Shown one piece after another: positions 55,170 through 64,000 of a stretch of 64,000 bases of DNA (positions within the stretch are counted from its first letter, which is position 1; every line of letters begins with the position of its first letter). The position numbers were made by a program, and so were the translations under genes. The notes under the pieces were generated by a model. It searched no databases, was not told the origin of the DNA, and was given only the letters and a program-made list of their open reading frames with translations. Source of the DNA: Deltaproteobacteria bacterium (lineage in GTDB: Bacteria > Bdellovibrionota_C > UBA2361 > JAGFJO01); contig JAGFJO010000122.1 of NCBI GenBank assembly GCA_024102635.1, positions 16,290-80,289 of the forward strand, read 5' to 3'.

Positions 55170-57125
55170 TCACCTCTCTCTCTCTATAGCTTCTATTATT
55201 TTGGTTTCGGCCTTGCCCTTTGCGGTGGAAGGTTTCTCTTGGGCTTTCGGCGCCTCGGAGAGTTCATGCTCATCAATTACAGCTCCGGTGAACTCACCGT
55301 CTAATAACTGTCTGCAGATGTGTCCCAATTCCGAAAGTTTAACCGGCTTTATAAGACAGCGGTCAATGCCTGTTTTTAGATAATGCTCGATATCGAAAAC
55401 AAATGCCCGGCTGCTTACAAGTACTATCGGCAGCGTCTGTCCGTTCGGCATCTCGCGCACTGCTTTTATAATATCGTCGCTCGGGTTATCAACTACGTTG
55501 TTGTCGATTATCGCGAGGTCAATCTTGCGAGTCTTGAACACCTCGAGAGCCTCTAGCGTCGATGATGCAGAGGCGACCAAGAAGCCGTTGTGGGCCAGAT
55601 AGCGAGCCATCATAGTGCGCTCTCCCTCGTCGCGCTCCACAAGCATTACAACTTCCCCGCGGCCTTTAGCCGGTGCAGCGTTCGTTTCCGGCACTGCCTC
55701 GGCCCGAGCCAGCATAGGCTCGACTGAGGGGAATGCGAGCCAAAAATCAGAGCCTTGGCCGGCAATGGAACTAAAGTCTATGCCGCCGCCATTTACCTCT
55801 GCCAGCTTCTGAGTAAGCGACATACCGAGTCCGCTACCGACCTGGTTAAGTGAGTACAGATTGTCGAGCCGTTCGAAGGGGGCAAATACCTTCTCTCTCT
55901 CGCTCTCTTTTATTCCGACGCCACTGTCTTTAACGTGAATTTTTACCTTATTGCCGGGAGCCCGCTCCGCCCATACCTCTATCGTGCCGCCGTCCGGCGT
56001 GTATTTAATGGCGTTAGTCAGAAGATTTATGATCATCTGCCTGATGTGGCGGCGGTCACACGATATGGCGAGCGGTAACTCGCTAGGCTTTAGGCTAAGG
56101 GTGTGCGATTTTGATTCGACCTGCGGACGCACCACATTACATACATCTTGCAGCAAATCGCCAACCACAATATCGGATTTTTGCGGCAACATCCGTCCTG
56201 CTTCGACTTTGGCATAATCAAGAACATCATTTATTAACTCCAGCAGATGCTCTCCGTTAGATCTCACCATTTTAAGAGTATCGAGTTGATCTTGCGATAC
56301 AGGCCCGCAAAGTCCGTCAAGCACAAGTTCTACGGCATTCATCATGATACCGAGAGGTGCCCGAACCTCATGACTCAGGTTGGCAAGAAAGCCGGTTTTC
56401 GCCCTAAAAGACTCCTCTGAGGCACGGCGCATCTTCATCAGCTCACTTGTATACTGAGCGTTAATCAACGCCAGACTGCCTTGCATTGCAAGCAGACGCA
56501 TAATCTCTTGATCGACCAAAGATGGTGGCACGCCGTTCTTTAACATAACGCGCAGCGTGCCAAGCACCGACCCTGCAAAGGCGAGCGGCTGAACCAAGAT
56601 GTCGGGGCGCTCCAGGGCCGGCTCCTGTTCGGAAACCCCTGCCAGCATGGCCTGAGATCCGCTCCCCATTGGGGTGCCGACAACAAATGCTGAATGGTAA
56701 AGTCCGGAGTCCTTATCGTAAAGAGCGAGTTCAGCGGATTCTGCTTCGAATATGCGGTATGCAAGACTGACGATTTTTTCAAGCGTTTTAGAAAGCTCTT
56801 CCTTCGACGAGATGCGCTGCTCTGCCAGCGAAACGGAAAGAGATCTATTTTTTCTTTCCACCTCCCTCAGCACTGTACTGAAAAGCCAGTCGAGCGACTT
56901 CAAGCGCGTGTCGACTCCAAGGGTTCGCGCTACTTTCTCGACGCTGCGATAAAGGTCTCGCCGCGAAATAATGAAAGAGATTACCACCGTCCATGCGAGA
57001 AGATTGAGAGCCGCCACCATATTTTCGGAAAGCCAAGGCAGAAAATCGCCGAAATTGTGATTCAGCACCGGCAGACATGCCAAGACGCTTACAGCTGTAT
57101 ATATAGCGACGGTAAGGTACCGCAT
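55170..57125 (-). CDS. Hybrid sensor histidine kinase (GAF-HisKA-HATPase-receiver)
   Basis: Two N-terminal membrane helices (about 5-22 and 35-55), then a coiled linker, a GAF-like domain (about 110-215), HisKA with the H-box FLANLSHEVRAPLG (His near 253), HATPase (N-box NLLTNAIKYTPDGG near 372, G-boxes DSGVGIKESE and GSGLGMSL near 430) and a C-terminal receiver (about 500-615) with phosphoacceptor AIIDNNV and LysPro in LIKPVKL. Signals through an internal phosphorelay, probably to an unlinked phosphotransfer protein or regulator; the stand-alone receiver at 34.4 kb is a candidate. No output regulator is adjacent. Signal unknown; the GAF domain suggests a small ligand. Confidence 0.92.
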   Translation of the reverse strand: MRYLTVAIYTAVSVLACLPVLNHNFGDFLPWLSENMVAALNLLAWTVVISFIISRRDLYRSVEKVARTLGVDTRLKSLDWLFSTVLREVERKNRSLSVSLAEQRISSKEELSKTLEKIVSLAYRIFEAESAELALYDKDSGLYHSAFVVGTPMGSGSQAMLAGVSEQEPALERPDILVQPLAFAGSVLGTLRVMLKNGVPPSLVDQEIMRLLAMQGSLALINAQYTSELMKMRRASEESFRAKTGFLANLSHEVRAPLGIMMNAVELVLDGLCGPVSQDQLDTLKMVRSNGEHLLELINDVLDYAKVEAGRMLPQKSDIVVGDLLQDVCNVVRPQVESKSHTLSLKPSELPLAISCDRRHIRQMIINLLTNAIKYTPDGGTIEVWAERAPGNKVKIHVKDSGVGIKESEREKVFAPFERLDNLYSLNQVGSGLGMSLTQKLAEVNGGGIDFSSIAGQGSDFWLAFPSVEPMLARAEAVPETNAAPAKGRGEVVMLVERDEGERTMMARYLAHNGFLVASASSTLEALEVFKTRKIDLAIIDNNVVDNPSDDIIKAVREMPNGQTLPIVLVSSRAFVFDIEHYLKTGIDRCLIKPVKLSELGHICRQLLDGEFTGAVIDEHELSEAPKAQEKPSTAKGKAETKIIEAIERER

Positions 57126-57342
57126 AGGCTCTGGACACTGTAGTTAGGGACGCCCTCCCCGCCGGGCGCACTTCAACCTCTAATATCGGCTCCTTGCGGA
57201 TAAAGTTTCAGCACTTTATCTCCCGGCGGCCATTGGAAATTACGGAGGCCAAAAGCCTAAGCGTAAAGTACTGCCCTGCTTGCAAATTCAGCAATTTGTG
57301 AGGTTAATTTCCGCCGGAACCGATTCCATATACCCTTTCCCC

Positions 57343-57371
57343 ACAAAAACCCACCTTATTCCCCAATAAGG
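57343..57371 (-). terminator. Terminator of the 57396-57767 gene
   Basis: On the minus strand CCTTATT-GGGG-AATAAGG is followed after four bases by TTTTT. It lies about 25 bases downstream of the minus-strand gene ending at 57396. Confidence 0.45.
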
Positions 57372-57395
57372 AAGTCTGCGGCCGGCAAGGGACTT

Positions 57396-57767
57396 TTATT
57401 TGGCACCGATAAGCCTGGAGGTACTTCTGCTTAAAACACCCGCCAGCCAATAGAGATAAACAATTCCTAGTAAGACATAGAAAGCTGCAAAAACTGCGGC
57501 AGTATCGAATCCTGCCAGATACTTAATCAGATACTCGAAAGGCGTCAGAGCGTATATTGGAAACATAATTATTGCCGCTATAAATGCGAACAACTCTGGA
57601 AACTGGGCGGCAAACCTTTCAAGGAAGCTTGCCTGCGCCCAATTTGCCGGATCCCCGCCTTGGTAGAGCCCGATCAAAGCAATCAACGCTAGCCAAAAGA
57701 AGAATATGGCGCGTCTTAGCCCTCGGCTAAACCGTTCATTTCTCAGCAACTCTTTAACACCACCCAT
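57396..57767 (-). CDS. Small membrane protein, 123 aa
   Basis: Three membrane helices: IFFFWLALIALIGLY, FAFIAAIIMFPIYALTPF and VFAAFYVLLGIVYLYWLAGV. A basic N-terminus (RNERFSRGLRRA) is probably cytosolic. No family recognised. GAGGAGTATC-like RBS precedes the ATG. It lies 99 bases from guaA on the same strand, and a hairpin terminator follows. Confidence 0.6.
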   Translation of the reverse strand: MGGVKELLRNERFSRGLRRAIFFFWLALIALIGLYQGGDPANWAQASFLERFAAQFPELFAFIAAIIMFPIYALTPFEYLIKYLAGFDTAAVFAAFYVLLGIVYLYWLAGVLSRSTSRLIGAK

Positions 57768-57866
57768 GATACTCCTCGTTAAGCTGTACCATATATCCTC
57801 AAAACGGGGGGAATTGCTTCAGATTTATAAGGGGGCCCTCCAACGCTCAGACCCACAAAAATGGTG

Positions 57867-59411
57867 CTACTCCCACTCAATGGTGGCAGGCGGCTTACTT
57901 GAGATATCCAGTACTACCCGGTTGACTCCCTTCACCTCATTAATGATGCGGTTGCTTACCCGGCGCAAAAGCTCTTGCGGGAGATATGCCCAATCGGCCG
58001 TCATTCCGTCCTCAGACTGGACTGCTCTTAGAGCGATGGTTTGCTCGTATGTTCTTCCATCCCCCATGACGCCGACGGATTTGACCGGAAGAAGTACGGT
58101 AAAGCTTTGCCAAAGAGTCTCGTACAAGCCTTCGGCCTTAATCTCCTCGACAAAGATGTGATCCGCCTCACGAAGAATTCTAAGTCTTTCCGGTGTGACC
58201 TCTCCGAGCACCCTCACGGCCAGCCCAGGCCCGGGGAAAGGTTGTCTCTGAAGTATCTCATCGGGTATCCCGAGCTGCCGCCCGAGGGCACGCACTTCAT
58301 CCTTAAAAAGCTCTCTGAAAGGCTCAATAAGTTTAAGCTGCATCTTTTCCGGAAGTCCCCCTACGTTGTGGTGAGTCTTGATGGTTGCCGACGGCCCCCT
58401 TACCGAAACACTTTCAATCACATCAGGATAAAGTGTTCCTTGCACAAGATGCGTCACTTTCGAGATCTTCTGGGCTTCAGCGTCAAATACTTCAATAAAC
58501 ACCCTGCCGATAATCTTTCGTTTTTCCTCTGGTTCGGTTACTCCACTAAGTTCGGATAAAAATTTCTCTTCCGCCTTTATCAGATGGATGTTCAGCCCCA
58601 GCCCGTGTGCGCCGAGCCGCTCAACCACCTTGGAGGCCTCATCACGCCGCAAGAGTCCATTGTCGACAAAAATGCAGTGCAATCTATCCCCTACTGCGCG
58701 AGCTACAAGAACGGCTGCCACAGTTGAGTCCACCCCCCCACTAAGGCCGCAAATAACATTGCTTGAGGGAGCTACCGAATCCTGAATCTGCTTGATGCTC
58801 TGCTCAATAAACCCCTCCGGGCTCCAGCTCTTCTCGCAACCGGCGATGGCAAACAAAAAGTTAGAAAGGATCTCCTTTCCTCGCGGGGTGTGAACTACTT
58901 CGGGATGAAATTGGATTGCATAAAAATTTCTCTGCGAATTCCCCATAGCGGCCACTGGTGCACCAGGACTCTCTGCAAGGCGAGTAAATCCCGGAGGAAG
59001 CGCCTGTACATGGTCGCCGTGGCTCATCCATGCGGTCACCTTTTCCGACTTCTCAAAGCCCGCAAAGAGGGCAGTGTTGTCGGTTACCGTCAGAGTTGCA
59101 TATCCGTACTCTCTGCTAGACCCCTGCTCTACTTTACCCCCTAATACATGTGCCATAAGCTGCATGCCGTAACACACTCCAAGTACGGGTACTTTGCAAT
59201 CAAACCAATTAACATCAAAAGGAGGGGCATCGGAAGAAACTACGCTGGCTGGCCCGCCCGATAGGATAATCGCCTTAACATCCGCAGTATCGTGTTCACT
59301 CACCCTCTTTGTGCACGGGATTATCTCGCTGTAAACTCCAAGCTCCCGGACACGGCGGGCTATAAGCTGGGTATATTGGGAGCCGAAATCAAGTACTAAT
59401 ACACGCTGCAT
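57867..59411 (-). CDS. guaA: GMP synthase (glutamine-hydrolysing)
   Basis: Converts XMP to GMP with glutamine and ATP in purine synthesis. N-terminal class I glutamine amidotransferase: [34 protein letters not shown] with the nucleophile Cys, and [10 protein letters not shown] with the His/Glu of the triad. C-terminal ATP pyrophosphatase [18 protein letters not shown] and dimerisation domain with [14 protein letters not shown]. The start at 59411 ([10 protein letters not shown]) matches the family; an upstream ATG at 59441 would add ten atypical residues. Neither start has a clear RBS. Plus-strand frame 59442-59682 in the upstream gap is not convincing. Confidence 0.96.
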   Translation of the reverse strand: MQRVLVLDFGSQYTQLIARRVRELGVYSEIIPCTKRVSEHDTADVKAIILSGGPASVVSSDAPPFDVNWFDCKVPVLGVCYGMQLMAHVLGGKVEQGSSREYGYATLTVTDNTALFAGFEKSEKVTAWMSHGDHVQALPPGFTRLAESPGAPVAAMGNSQRNFYAIQFHPEVVHTPRGKEILSNFLFAIAGCEKSWSPEGFIEQSIKQIQDSVAPSSNVICGLSGGVDSTVAAVLVARAVGDRLHCIFVDNGLLRRDEASKVVERLGAHGLGLNIHLIKAEEKFLSELSGVTEPEEKRKIIGRVFIEVFDAEAQKISKVTHLVQGTLYPDVIESVSVRGPSATIKTHHNVGGLPEKMQLKLIEPFRELFKDEVRALGRQLGIPDEILQRQPFPGPGLAVRVLGEVTPERLRILREADHIFVEEIKAEGLYETLWQSFTVLLPVKSVGVMGDGRTYEQTIALRAVQSEDGMTADWAYLPQELLRRVSNRIINEVKGVNRVVLDISSKPPATIEWE

Positions 59412-59682
59412 TGAACTACCGAAGGCAACCACCCTTCCCATTCCACCAATTGGCGGCGGGTAAGGGGTCTATGCTAAAATCTTTCTATAACTCTAATAAG
59501 GCCTTCCAAATACCGCTTTTAGTAGTGATAACGGAAGCTTCCTTAAGTGCGGAAACTATACACGGACGGAGTGTGGTAGTCCAGGGAAGCTCTGGCACAG
59601 TGGCATTGAGATTAGGTTTTACTAAACGTGAGAGCACAAAATATCACTTTGCCGAAATGAGTCTTTTACCGATGTAAGTACT

Positions 59683-60573
59683 ATGTTGCGCATCTTTCAC
59701 GCTTTTCTATTTGGCAGCGTACTAGCTGCCGCGCTGGCCGGCGGCACTGCTCCAGCGGAAGCCGAATTCATTCAGACCGGGCCATCCGTGTTTCAGGCAA
59801 GCGAAGACCTTAGAGCCAAGGTAGTCGGAACTTCGGTAGGGGTCTTCGTACTGTATGCAGCCGAGCCGATTCCCTTGCAGCAATTCTCCCCCGACTCGAT
59901 TAAGCTCGAAGGTAGCTATTCTGCGTTCATTACCTACGATGCCAAACGCAACATGTACTCGGATGTCGTGGTTCAATCGCTAATCTACCCGGTGCGAGGA
60001 AGCTTCGCCCTCAAGGTGGGAGAGCTCTCAGTAAAAGTCGATAACAACGCGAGTCCCTATCTGACCGTAGTAGTCGGAAGCGAAACCAAGAATCCATCAA
60101 TAGTTCCATTCAGCTCTACCACACCCTTTGGCGTATATACCGGCGCGGGTGCAGTCGGCATACTGGAAGCGAACCAAGCTTTCTCACATATAAAAGATAT
60201 CTCTCCATACATCGTGACCGTTGACGGGGCGCTCAACCTGAAAGGCAACCGGGTTAGCGGACACGTCGGACTCGCCATCCCGCAAGGCCAGAACGACTGC
60301 CTTATATCGGGGGCGCTTTTCATCGAACACCATGTGCTTGAGAAAATTAAGGCGGTGAAAGATGCGGCAAAGCAGCGAGAACAGCTGCAAGCAGCCGTTG
60401 CGGCAGCAAAAAGGAGCAGACCTTTCTCCGATATAATTATCTTGAGTGTAGATTCTGAGCAGCACAAGGTAATCGCCTTTGATCCGCGCGACAGCTCGGT
60501 GTTGGCGATCAAACCTGTCGGTTCCGGCAACTCGGATAGGCAGATTTGTGAAGTCGAGAAGATAAGACTATAA
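59683..60573 (+). CDS. Hypothetical exported protein, 296 aa
   Basis: Signal peptide to about residue 27 (GTAPAEAEF). The mature protein is beta-rich with no known family: LRAKVVGTSVGVFVLYAAEP and GHVGLAIPQGQNDCLISGAL are likely core strands, and a charged helix (KAVKDAAKQREQLQAAVAAA) comes near the end. Two Cys. It converges with rpiA across a bidirectional terminator. Function unknown. Confidence 0.6.
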   Translation: MLRIFHAFLFGSVLAAALAGGTAPAEAEFIQTGPSVFQASEDLRAKVVGTSVGVFVLYAAEPIPLQQFSPDSIKLEGSYSAFITYDAKRNMYSDVVVQSLIYPVRGSFALKVGELSVKVDNNASPYLTVVVGSETKNPSIVPFSSTTPFGVYTGAGAVGILEANQAFSHIKDISPYIVTVDGALNLKGNRVSGHVGLAIPQGQNDCLISGALFIEHHVLEKIKAVKDAAKQREQLQAAVAAAKRSRPFSDIIILSVDSEQHKVIAFDPRDSSVLAIKPVGSGNSDRQICEVEKIRL

Positions 60574-60580
60574 GTTCATC

Positions 60581-60600
60581 AAAAGCGGCACATCGCTTTT
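60581..60600. terminator. Bidirectional terminator between the exported protein and rpiA
   Basis: AAAAGCG-GCACAT-CGCTTTT: a seven-pair stem whose arms carry the A- and T-runs needed on both strands. It lies between convergent stops at 60573 and 60620. Confidence 0.6.
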
Positions 60601-60619
60601 CCATTAACGACTTAAAAAG

Positions 60620-61381
60620 CTAACTTGCTCTTAGCACCTCAATATCAGAGAGGCTGTGGGCAACAATCACCTCACTTGGGCGGTTCCGCACAAAAAGGCC
60701 GCTTTCAATTACTCCTGTAATTGCCTTGATCTGAACCTCGAGACCGGGATCTATGAAATCAAAACGGGCATCGAGCACAAGGCCATTGTTCTCAGTGACA
60801 ACGGCGCCGTGCTTACCGCCCTTACTCGGACGCAGCGTGACCTCGGAAGCTCCCAGATCGAGCAGATCTTTAATAACCAGATGCTTCGTTGAAGGAAGCA
60901 CCTCTATTGGAATCGGGAACTTCGAACCAAGCCTTTCAACCATCTTGGAACCATCGACTATTACGACAAATTCACCAGCCTTTTTTGCTAAGATCTTTTC
61001 GTTAGTATGGGCAGCACCATTGCCCTTAATGCAACAAAGGGGACCTCGCAAAACCTCATCGGCGCCGTCTACATACCAATCGACTCTTGATACCGTGCGA
61101 GGGTCTAACACCTTAAGCCCCTTCTCCCCAAGACGAATAGCGCTATCGTAAGACGAGGGTACAACGTTCACCGATAGTCCCTCCTTCTCAATCCGGCGCG
61201 CAATAGCATCAATCGCCTTGTCGACAGTTGACCCTGTGCCGATTCCGATCGTCTGCCCACTCTGCACCCTGAGAGCAATTCTCTCTCCGACAACAGCCTT
61301 CAGCTTGTCTGCCTCCGAGACTTCCATTGTACCGGCGGCGAGGTCTGGATGCGCAGCTCCGGATGTATTTAAATTACCCAT
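60620..61381 (-). CDS. rpiA: Ribose-5-phosphate isomerase A
   Basis: Interconverts ribose 5-phosphate and ribulose 5-phosphate in the pentose phosphate pathway. Motifs: GIGTGSTVDKAIDAIARR near 47 (phosphate loop), VDWYVDGADEVL near 105 (active-site DGADE), IKGNGAAHTNEKILAK near 118 and FVVIVDGSKMVERLG. 253 aa is slightly longer than usual (~220) from an N-terminal extension of ~20 residues. It follows der by 19 bases in the same operon. Confidence 0.94.
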   Translation of the reverse strand: MGNLNTSGAAHPDLAAGTMEVSEADKLKAVVGERIALRVQSGQTIGIGTGSTVDKAIDAIARRIEKEGLSVNVVPSSYDSAIRLGEKGLKVLDPRTVSRVDWYVDGADEVLRGPLCCIKGNGAAHTNEKILAKKAGEFVVIVDGSKMVERLGSKFPIPIEVLPSTKHLVIKDLLDLGASEVTLRPSKGGKHGAVVTENNGLVLDARFDFIDPGLEVQIKAITGVIESGLFVRNRPSEVIVAHSLSDIEVLRAS

Positions 61382-61400
61382 TGAACTACTCCCTTAAAAA

Positions 61401-62813
61401 TCAGTAATGCGCCTCTACTCCGCCGCGCCTTGCCTCCTTCTCGGTGCGCTTTCTTACGATAAAGCGGATGTCACACCCCTCGAAGGGATACTGCTCGCGA
61501 ATGGCGTTTTTTAAGTAGCGCTGATAGGACTGGTCTATCCGGCGTGGATGGTTGAAAAACAACACAAAAGTCGGCGGAGATACATCCACCTGAGTGGAGA
61601 AAAACAGTTTTACCGGCTCCCCGCGAACAACCGGCGGCGGATTGACATGCATTGCATCGGCAAGCAGTTTATTAATATCTGCGGTCTTTATCCGCTCCTT
61701 CGAGCTCTGGTAGACAAACTTGGCTTTCTTAACCACAGATAAGCATCTTCTCCCTGTAAGGCCCGAGATGAATAGTATAGGCGCGTATCGCATACCCTTG
61801 AAGGCGGCATGAATAGCATCCTTGAATGCTTTCGCAGTTTTGTGATCTTTCTCGATAAGGTCCCACTTGTTTACCGCAATCACCAGCCCCCTGCCGCGCT
61901 CATGAATCAGGCTTGCTATCTTGATATCTTGATCAGCGGGAAGTCCCTGGGTGGCATCAAGCAGCAAAACTGCCACATCACATCTTGCAAGCGCCTTTAA
62001 GGAGCGTAAATTACTGTACCTCTCCACGGAAACGCTTTTAACCTTGGCTTTGCGGCGAAGTCCGGCAGTATCGATTAGCAGATAATCTTGCCCATCTACT
62101 ACCAGCGGCACGTCGATATTATCCCTTGTGGTACCGGCAACATCGGACGTTACAATCCGCTCTTGTCCTATAAGCTTATTGATGACTGTAGATTTACCGA
62201 CATTCGGCTTGCCCAATACCGCGATTTTAATAGGTTCCGCTTGAGGCTCTTTCTGCGGTTCTTCGTCGCTCTCTTTATTTTCTTGCTCAGAAAGCTTTTC
62301 CCCTATAGCGGTAATCAGCTCTTTAATCCCTTTCCTATGAGCAGCACTTATAAAGTGCAGCTCTTCAATGCCTAATGAGTAAAGCTCTGATGCGGCTAAT
62401 TCCGTGCTCGGCTTCTCGCATTTATTCACCACCCACACGACCGGTTTCTTTGATTGCCGCAAGATCTGCACCACCTCGGCGTCACGCGGATGCACGCCGT
62501 GAGTGCCATCAAAAAGCACCAACACCAGATCGCTCTCGTCAATAGCAATCTCGGTCTGTGTTTTGACGTTCTCTTCTAAGCGCGAGATCTCCTTGGCTCC
62601 CGCCGATTCACCCGCCTCGGCAAAGAGCCCTGCCGTGTCGACCAGTGTAAATGTTGCGGCCTCTTTCCGAACAAGCGCGTAGTTGCGATCTCGCGTTACA
62701 CCACTGGCGTCATCAACCACAGCCCGCCGCTGCCCGATTAGTGCATTAAAAAGCGTGGACTTCCCTACGTTAGCCCGCCCTACAATTGTGACTAGCGGTA
62801 TTCTCTTAGCCAA
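61401..62813 (-). CDS. der: Ribosome-assembly GTPase Der (EngA)
   Basis: Two tandem GTPase domains acting in 50S ribosome maturation: GRANVGKSTLFNALIG near 12 with DTAG, and GKPNVGKSTVINKLIG near 199 with DTAGLRRK. The C-terminal KH-like domain starts near 355 and ends with RFIVRKRTEKEA. NKCE and NKWD guanine-specificity motifs are present. An acidic linker (SEQENKESDEEPQK) joins the G domains. It starts one base after the rnc stop, so the two are cotranscribed and coupled. Confidence 0.96.
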   Translation of the reverse strand: MAKRIPLVTIVGRANVGKSTLFNALIGQRRAVVDDASGVTRDRNYALVRKEAATFTLVDTAGLFAEAGESAGAKEISRLEENVKTQTEIAIDESDLVLVLFDGTHGVHPRDAEVVQILRQSKKPVVWVVNKCEKPSTELAASELYSLGIEELHFISAAHRKGIKELITAIGEKLSEQENKESDEEPQKEPQAEPIKIAVLGKPNVGKSTVINKLIGQERIVTSDVAGTTRDNIDVPLVVDGQDYLLIDTAGLRRKAKVKSVSVERYSNLRSLKALARCDVAVLLLDATQGLPADQDIKIASLIHERGRGLVIAVNKWDLIEKDHKTAKAFKDAIHAAFKGMRYAPILFISGLTGRRCLSVVKKAKFVYQSSKERIKTADINKLLADAMHVNPPPVVRGEPVKLFFSTQVDVSPPTFVLFFNHPRRIDQSYQRYLKNAIREQYPFEGCDIRFIVRKRTEKEARRGGVEAHY

Positions 62814-62814
62814 A

Positions 62815-63624
62815 CTACTCCTCGCTTTGAACTTCGGTTAGAAACATTTTGTCAATATCATCGTCAGGCCTGAGCCGCGCTAGCGCCTCGGCCGCAGCGG
62901 CCTGCTGTGACGCTTTCTTAGTTGAACCTCTGCCTCGCCCCACTATCTGCCCATCTACCTCGACTACAGAGATAAAGGTCGGAGCATGCTCTGGCCCCTC
63001 GACACACTCCAGCATATAGACCGGAGCCTCACTACCCAAAGCATGCAGCGCCTCTTGCAGTTCGGTTTTCGGATCGCGGGGAGTAACGTTGACTATCTCA
63101 TCGCCGAATAGCTTCTCGATGCAAGCGAGCGCTTTCTCGAAGCCCGCCTCTCGGTACACTGCTCCCATGACTGCTTCGAAAACGTCTGCTAAAATCGACG
63201 GCCTATCGCTCCCGCCGCTAGCAAGCTCTCCCCGGCTAAGCCTGATGTACGGCCCTATCTCAAGCGCCCGCGCTATATCCGCAAGTGACGAGGTATTTAC
63301 AAGTGCAGCCCTCATCTTTGACAGCTCGCCCTCGCGCGCTTCGGGATGTTTCTCCAGCAAGAGGTGAGCAACGGCGAGATCAAGCACTGCGTCTCCCAGA
63401 AACTCAAGCCTCTCATAGTCGTTCTTACTACCCTTAGTAAAAACGGATCTATGTGTGAGAGCACGCTCCAACCAAGAAACATCCTTGAATTTATGCCCCA
63501 AAGCCTCTTCGACTTTATGGTAGTGGTCGCGTCCTAGCGGCTCTGCTGCGCTCTGCTTTTCACTACGCTTTTTCTCATCGGAGTTATCATCTGCGCCATT
63601 ACCGGCGGGAATGGAAAATTTCAT
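62815..63624 (-). CDS. rnc: Ribonuclease III
   Basis: Double-strand-specific endoribonuclease for rRNA and mRNA processing. The signature ERLEFLGDAVLDLAVAHLL near 70 (counted from 63624) carries the catalytic acidic residues, and DVFEAVMGAVYREAGF supplies the second set. The C-terminal dsRNA-binding domain ends with GRGRGSTKKASQQAAAAEAL. The start at 63624 (MKFSIPAGNG) is preferred; the longer frame to 63693 adds 23 residues (MCDLRFCKPLLS) that do not resemble RNase III. First gene of rnc-der-rpiA. Confidence 0.94.
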   Translation of the reverse strand: MKFSIPAGNGADDNSDEKKRSEKQSAAEPLGRDHYHKVEEALGHKFKDVSWLERALTHRSVFTKGSKNDYERLEFLGDAVLDLAVAHLLLEKHPEAREGELSKMRAALVNTSSLADIARALEIGPYIRLSRGELASGGSDRPSILADVFEAVMGAVYREAGFEKALACIEKLFGDEIVNVTPRDPKTELQEALHALGSEAPVYMLECVEGPEHAPTFISVVEVDGQIVGRGRGSTKKASQQAAAAEALARLRPDDDIDKMFLTEVQSEE

Positions 63625-63958
63625 TGTCTGTGCTCTTATAAAGATTAATTTGATGCAAGATAGAAGGGGCTTACAGAAGCGAAGATCACACAATCAAGTG
63701 AAGCCCTTGAACTTGTGTCAGCTCTGATCCGGTAGCCCGCCTGCTCTCTTGCGACCCACCTTAAGATACCATTTCCTCGAAATTACTCAACTTTAACCCC
63801 AAGTTCCAGCTAACTTTGCATTAGCCTTTGGCGTTGGGTTGGAAGCATCGAATTGTTCGCTGCGTTTTAGCGGCGTGCGGAGCTTAGCGAAGCGTAACTT
63901 CTTGAAGCTACGTTCGATTACCGAACTTTAGATACACGTGTAGCGTTGGAGCGGAAAT
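63625..63958. other. Intergenic region upstream of rnc
   Basis: 334 bases (taking the rnc start at 63624) that should hold the rnc-der-rpiA promoter. No RNA gene, repeat array or convincing frame was seen. Confidence 0.35.
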
Positions 63959-64000
63959 TTAGGTCAGTTCCATCGGCTTGAAAGGCTCATAGCGAGGCTT
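63959..64000 (-). CDS. Possible 3' tail of a minus-strand gene (partial)
   Basis: Reading in from the window edge on the minus strand, 13 codons (KPRYEPFKPMELT) end at TAA 63959-63961. Composition is protein-like, but the fragment is too short to assign and may be chance. Confidence 0.2.
   Translation of the reverse strand, partial: KPRYEPFKPMELT

Noticed and set aside
59411..59677. 88-codon plus-strand frame upstream of the exported protein
   Set aside because: It starts inside guaA antisense. The part beyond guaA has weak protein character and no RBS; left unannotated.
1..64000. tRNA, rRNA, CRISPR, insertion sequence or attachment site
   Set aside because: None found by eye on either strand. 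Transposase motifs and terminal inverted repeats are also absent; a tRNAscan/ISfinder run would be decisive.

Overview
The window comes from a Gram-negative bacterium. Evidence: a TonB-dependent outer-membrane receptor, a lipoprotein with a lipobox, a giant cyclic beta-1,2-glucan synthase, ExoI and a SucA-type E1. G+C is about one half by eye, and many genes are accessory or unrecognised. No rRNA, tRNA or CRISPR array was seen, so the lineage cannot be fixed. The mixture (extended CsrA, thrombospondin-3 repeats, VWA, Tad-type ATPase) would suit a former deltaproteobacterial or related group, but that is inference.

Layout. 1-1.7 kb: end of a Tad/Flp-type secretion operon on the minus strand (CpaF-like ATPase, start of a TadB-like membrane protein). 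2-7.5 kb: GH37 trehalase, MgtE, a deletion scar joining the 5' end of a sensory-rhodopsin-transducer-like gene to the 3' end of nhaA, and a PQQ-dependent aldose dehydrogenase. 7.6-12.7 kb: TonB-dependent receptor divergent from the dehydrogenase, a DUF3592-like membrane protein, an rlpA remnant and a secreted subtilase. 12.8-17.3 kb: ACT-domain protein, then a tandem HAD-fold protein whose catalytic motif is altered the same way in both halves, overlapping an AAA_28-type P-loop ATPase, then a lipoprotein. 17.4-17.9 kb: csrA with a long leader hairpin, a strong terminator and codon use unlike its neighbours.

18-28.7 kb is accessory: VWA/TSP3 secreted protein, DUF2231-Rieske protein, a recombinase-like protein apparently without catalytic residues, a histone-H1-like basic protein, an AHSA1/START protein, membrane proteins and an O-methyltransferase. 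29-32.3 kb: a GT4 glycosyltransferase translationally coupled to an amylo-alpha-1,6-glucosidase. 33-45.8 kb (minus): FkbM methyltransferase, single-domain response regulator, 2938-residue cyclic glucan synthase (ndvB/chvB type) and Kup K+ transporter. The last two suggest osmotic adaptation.

45.9-51.3 kb: ExoI, SucA and an orphan flagellin-like protein with a sigma-28-like promoter. 51.5-57.8 kb: hypothetical proteins, FMN reductase, alpha/beta hydrolase, a short charged protein with a second sigma-28-like promoter, and a hybrid histidine kinase. 57.9-63.7 kb is core: guaA, and the compact minus-strand run rnc-der-rpiA.

Most promising for new biology: the tandem HAD plus AAA_28 pair, the non-catalytic recombinase-like protein, and a possible CsrA/sigma-28/flagellin-like regulatory group.
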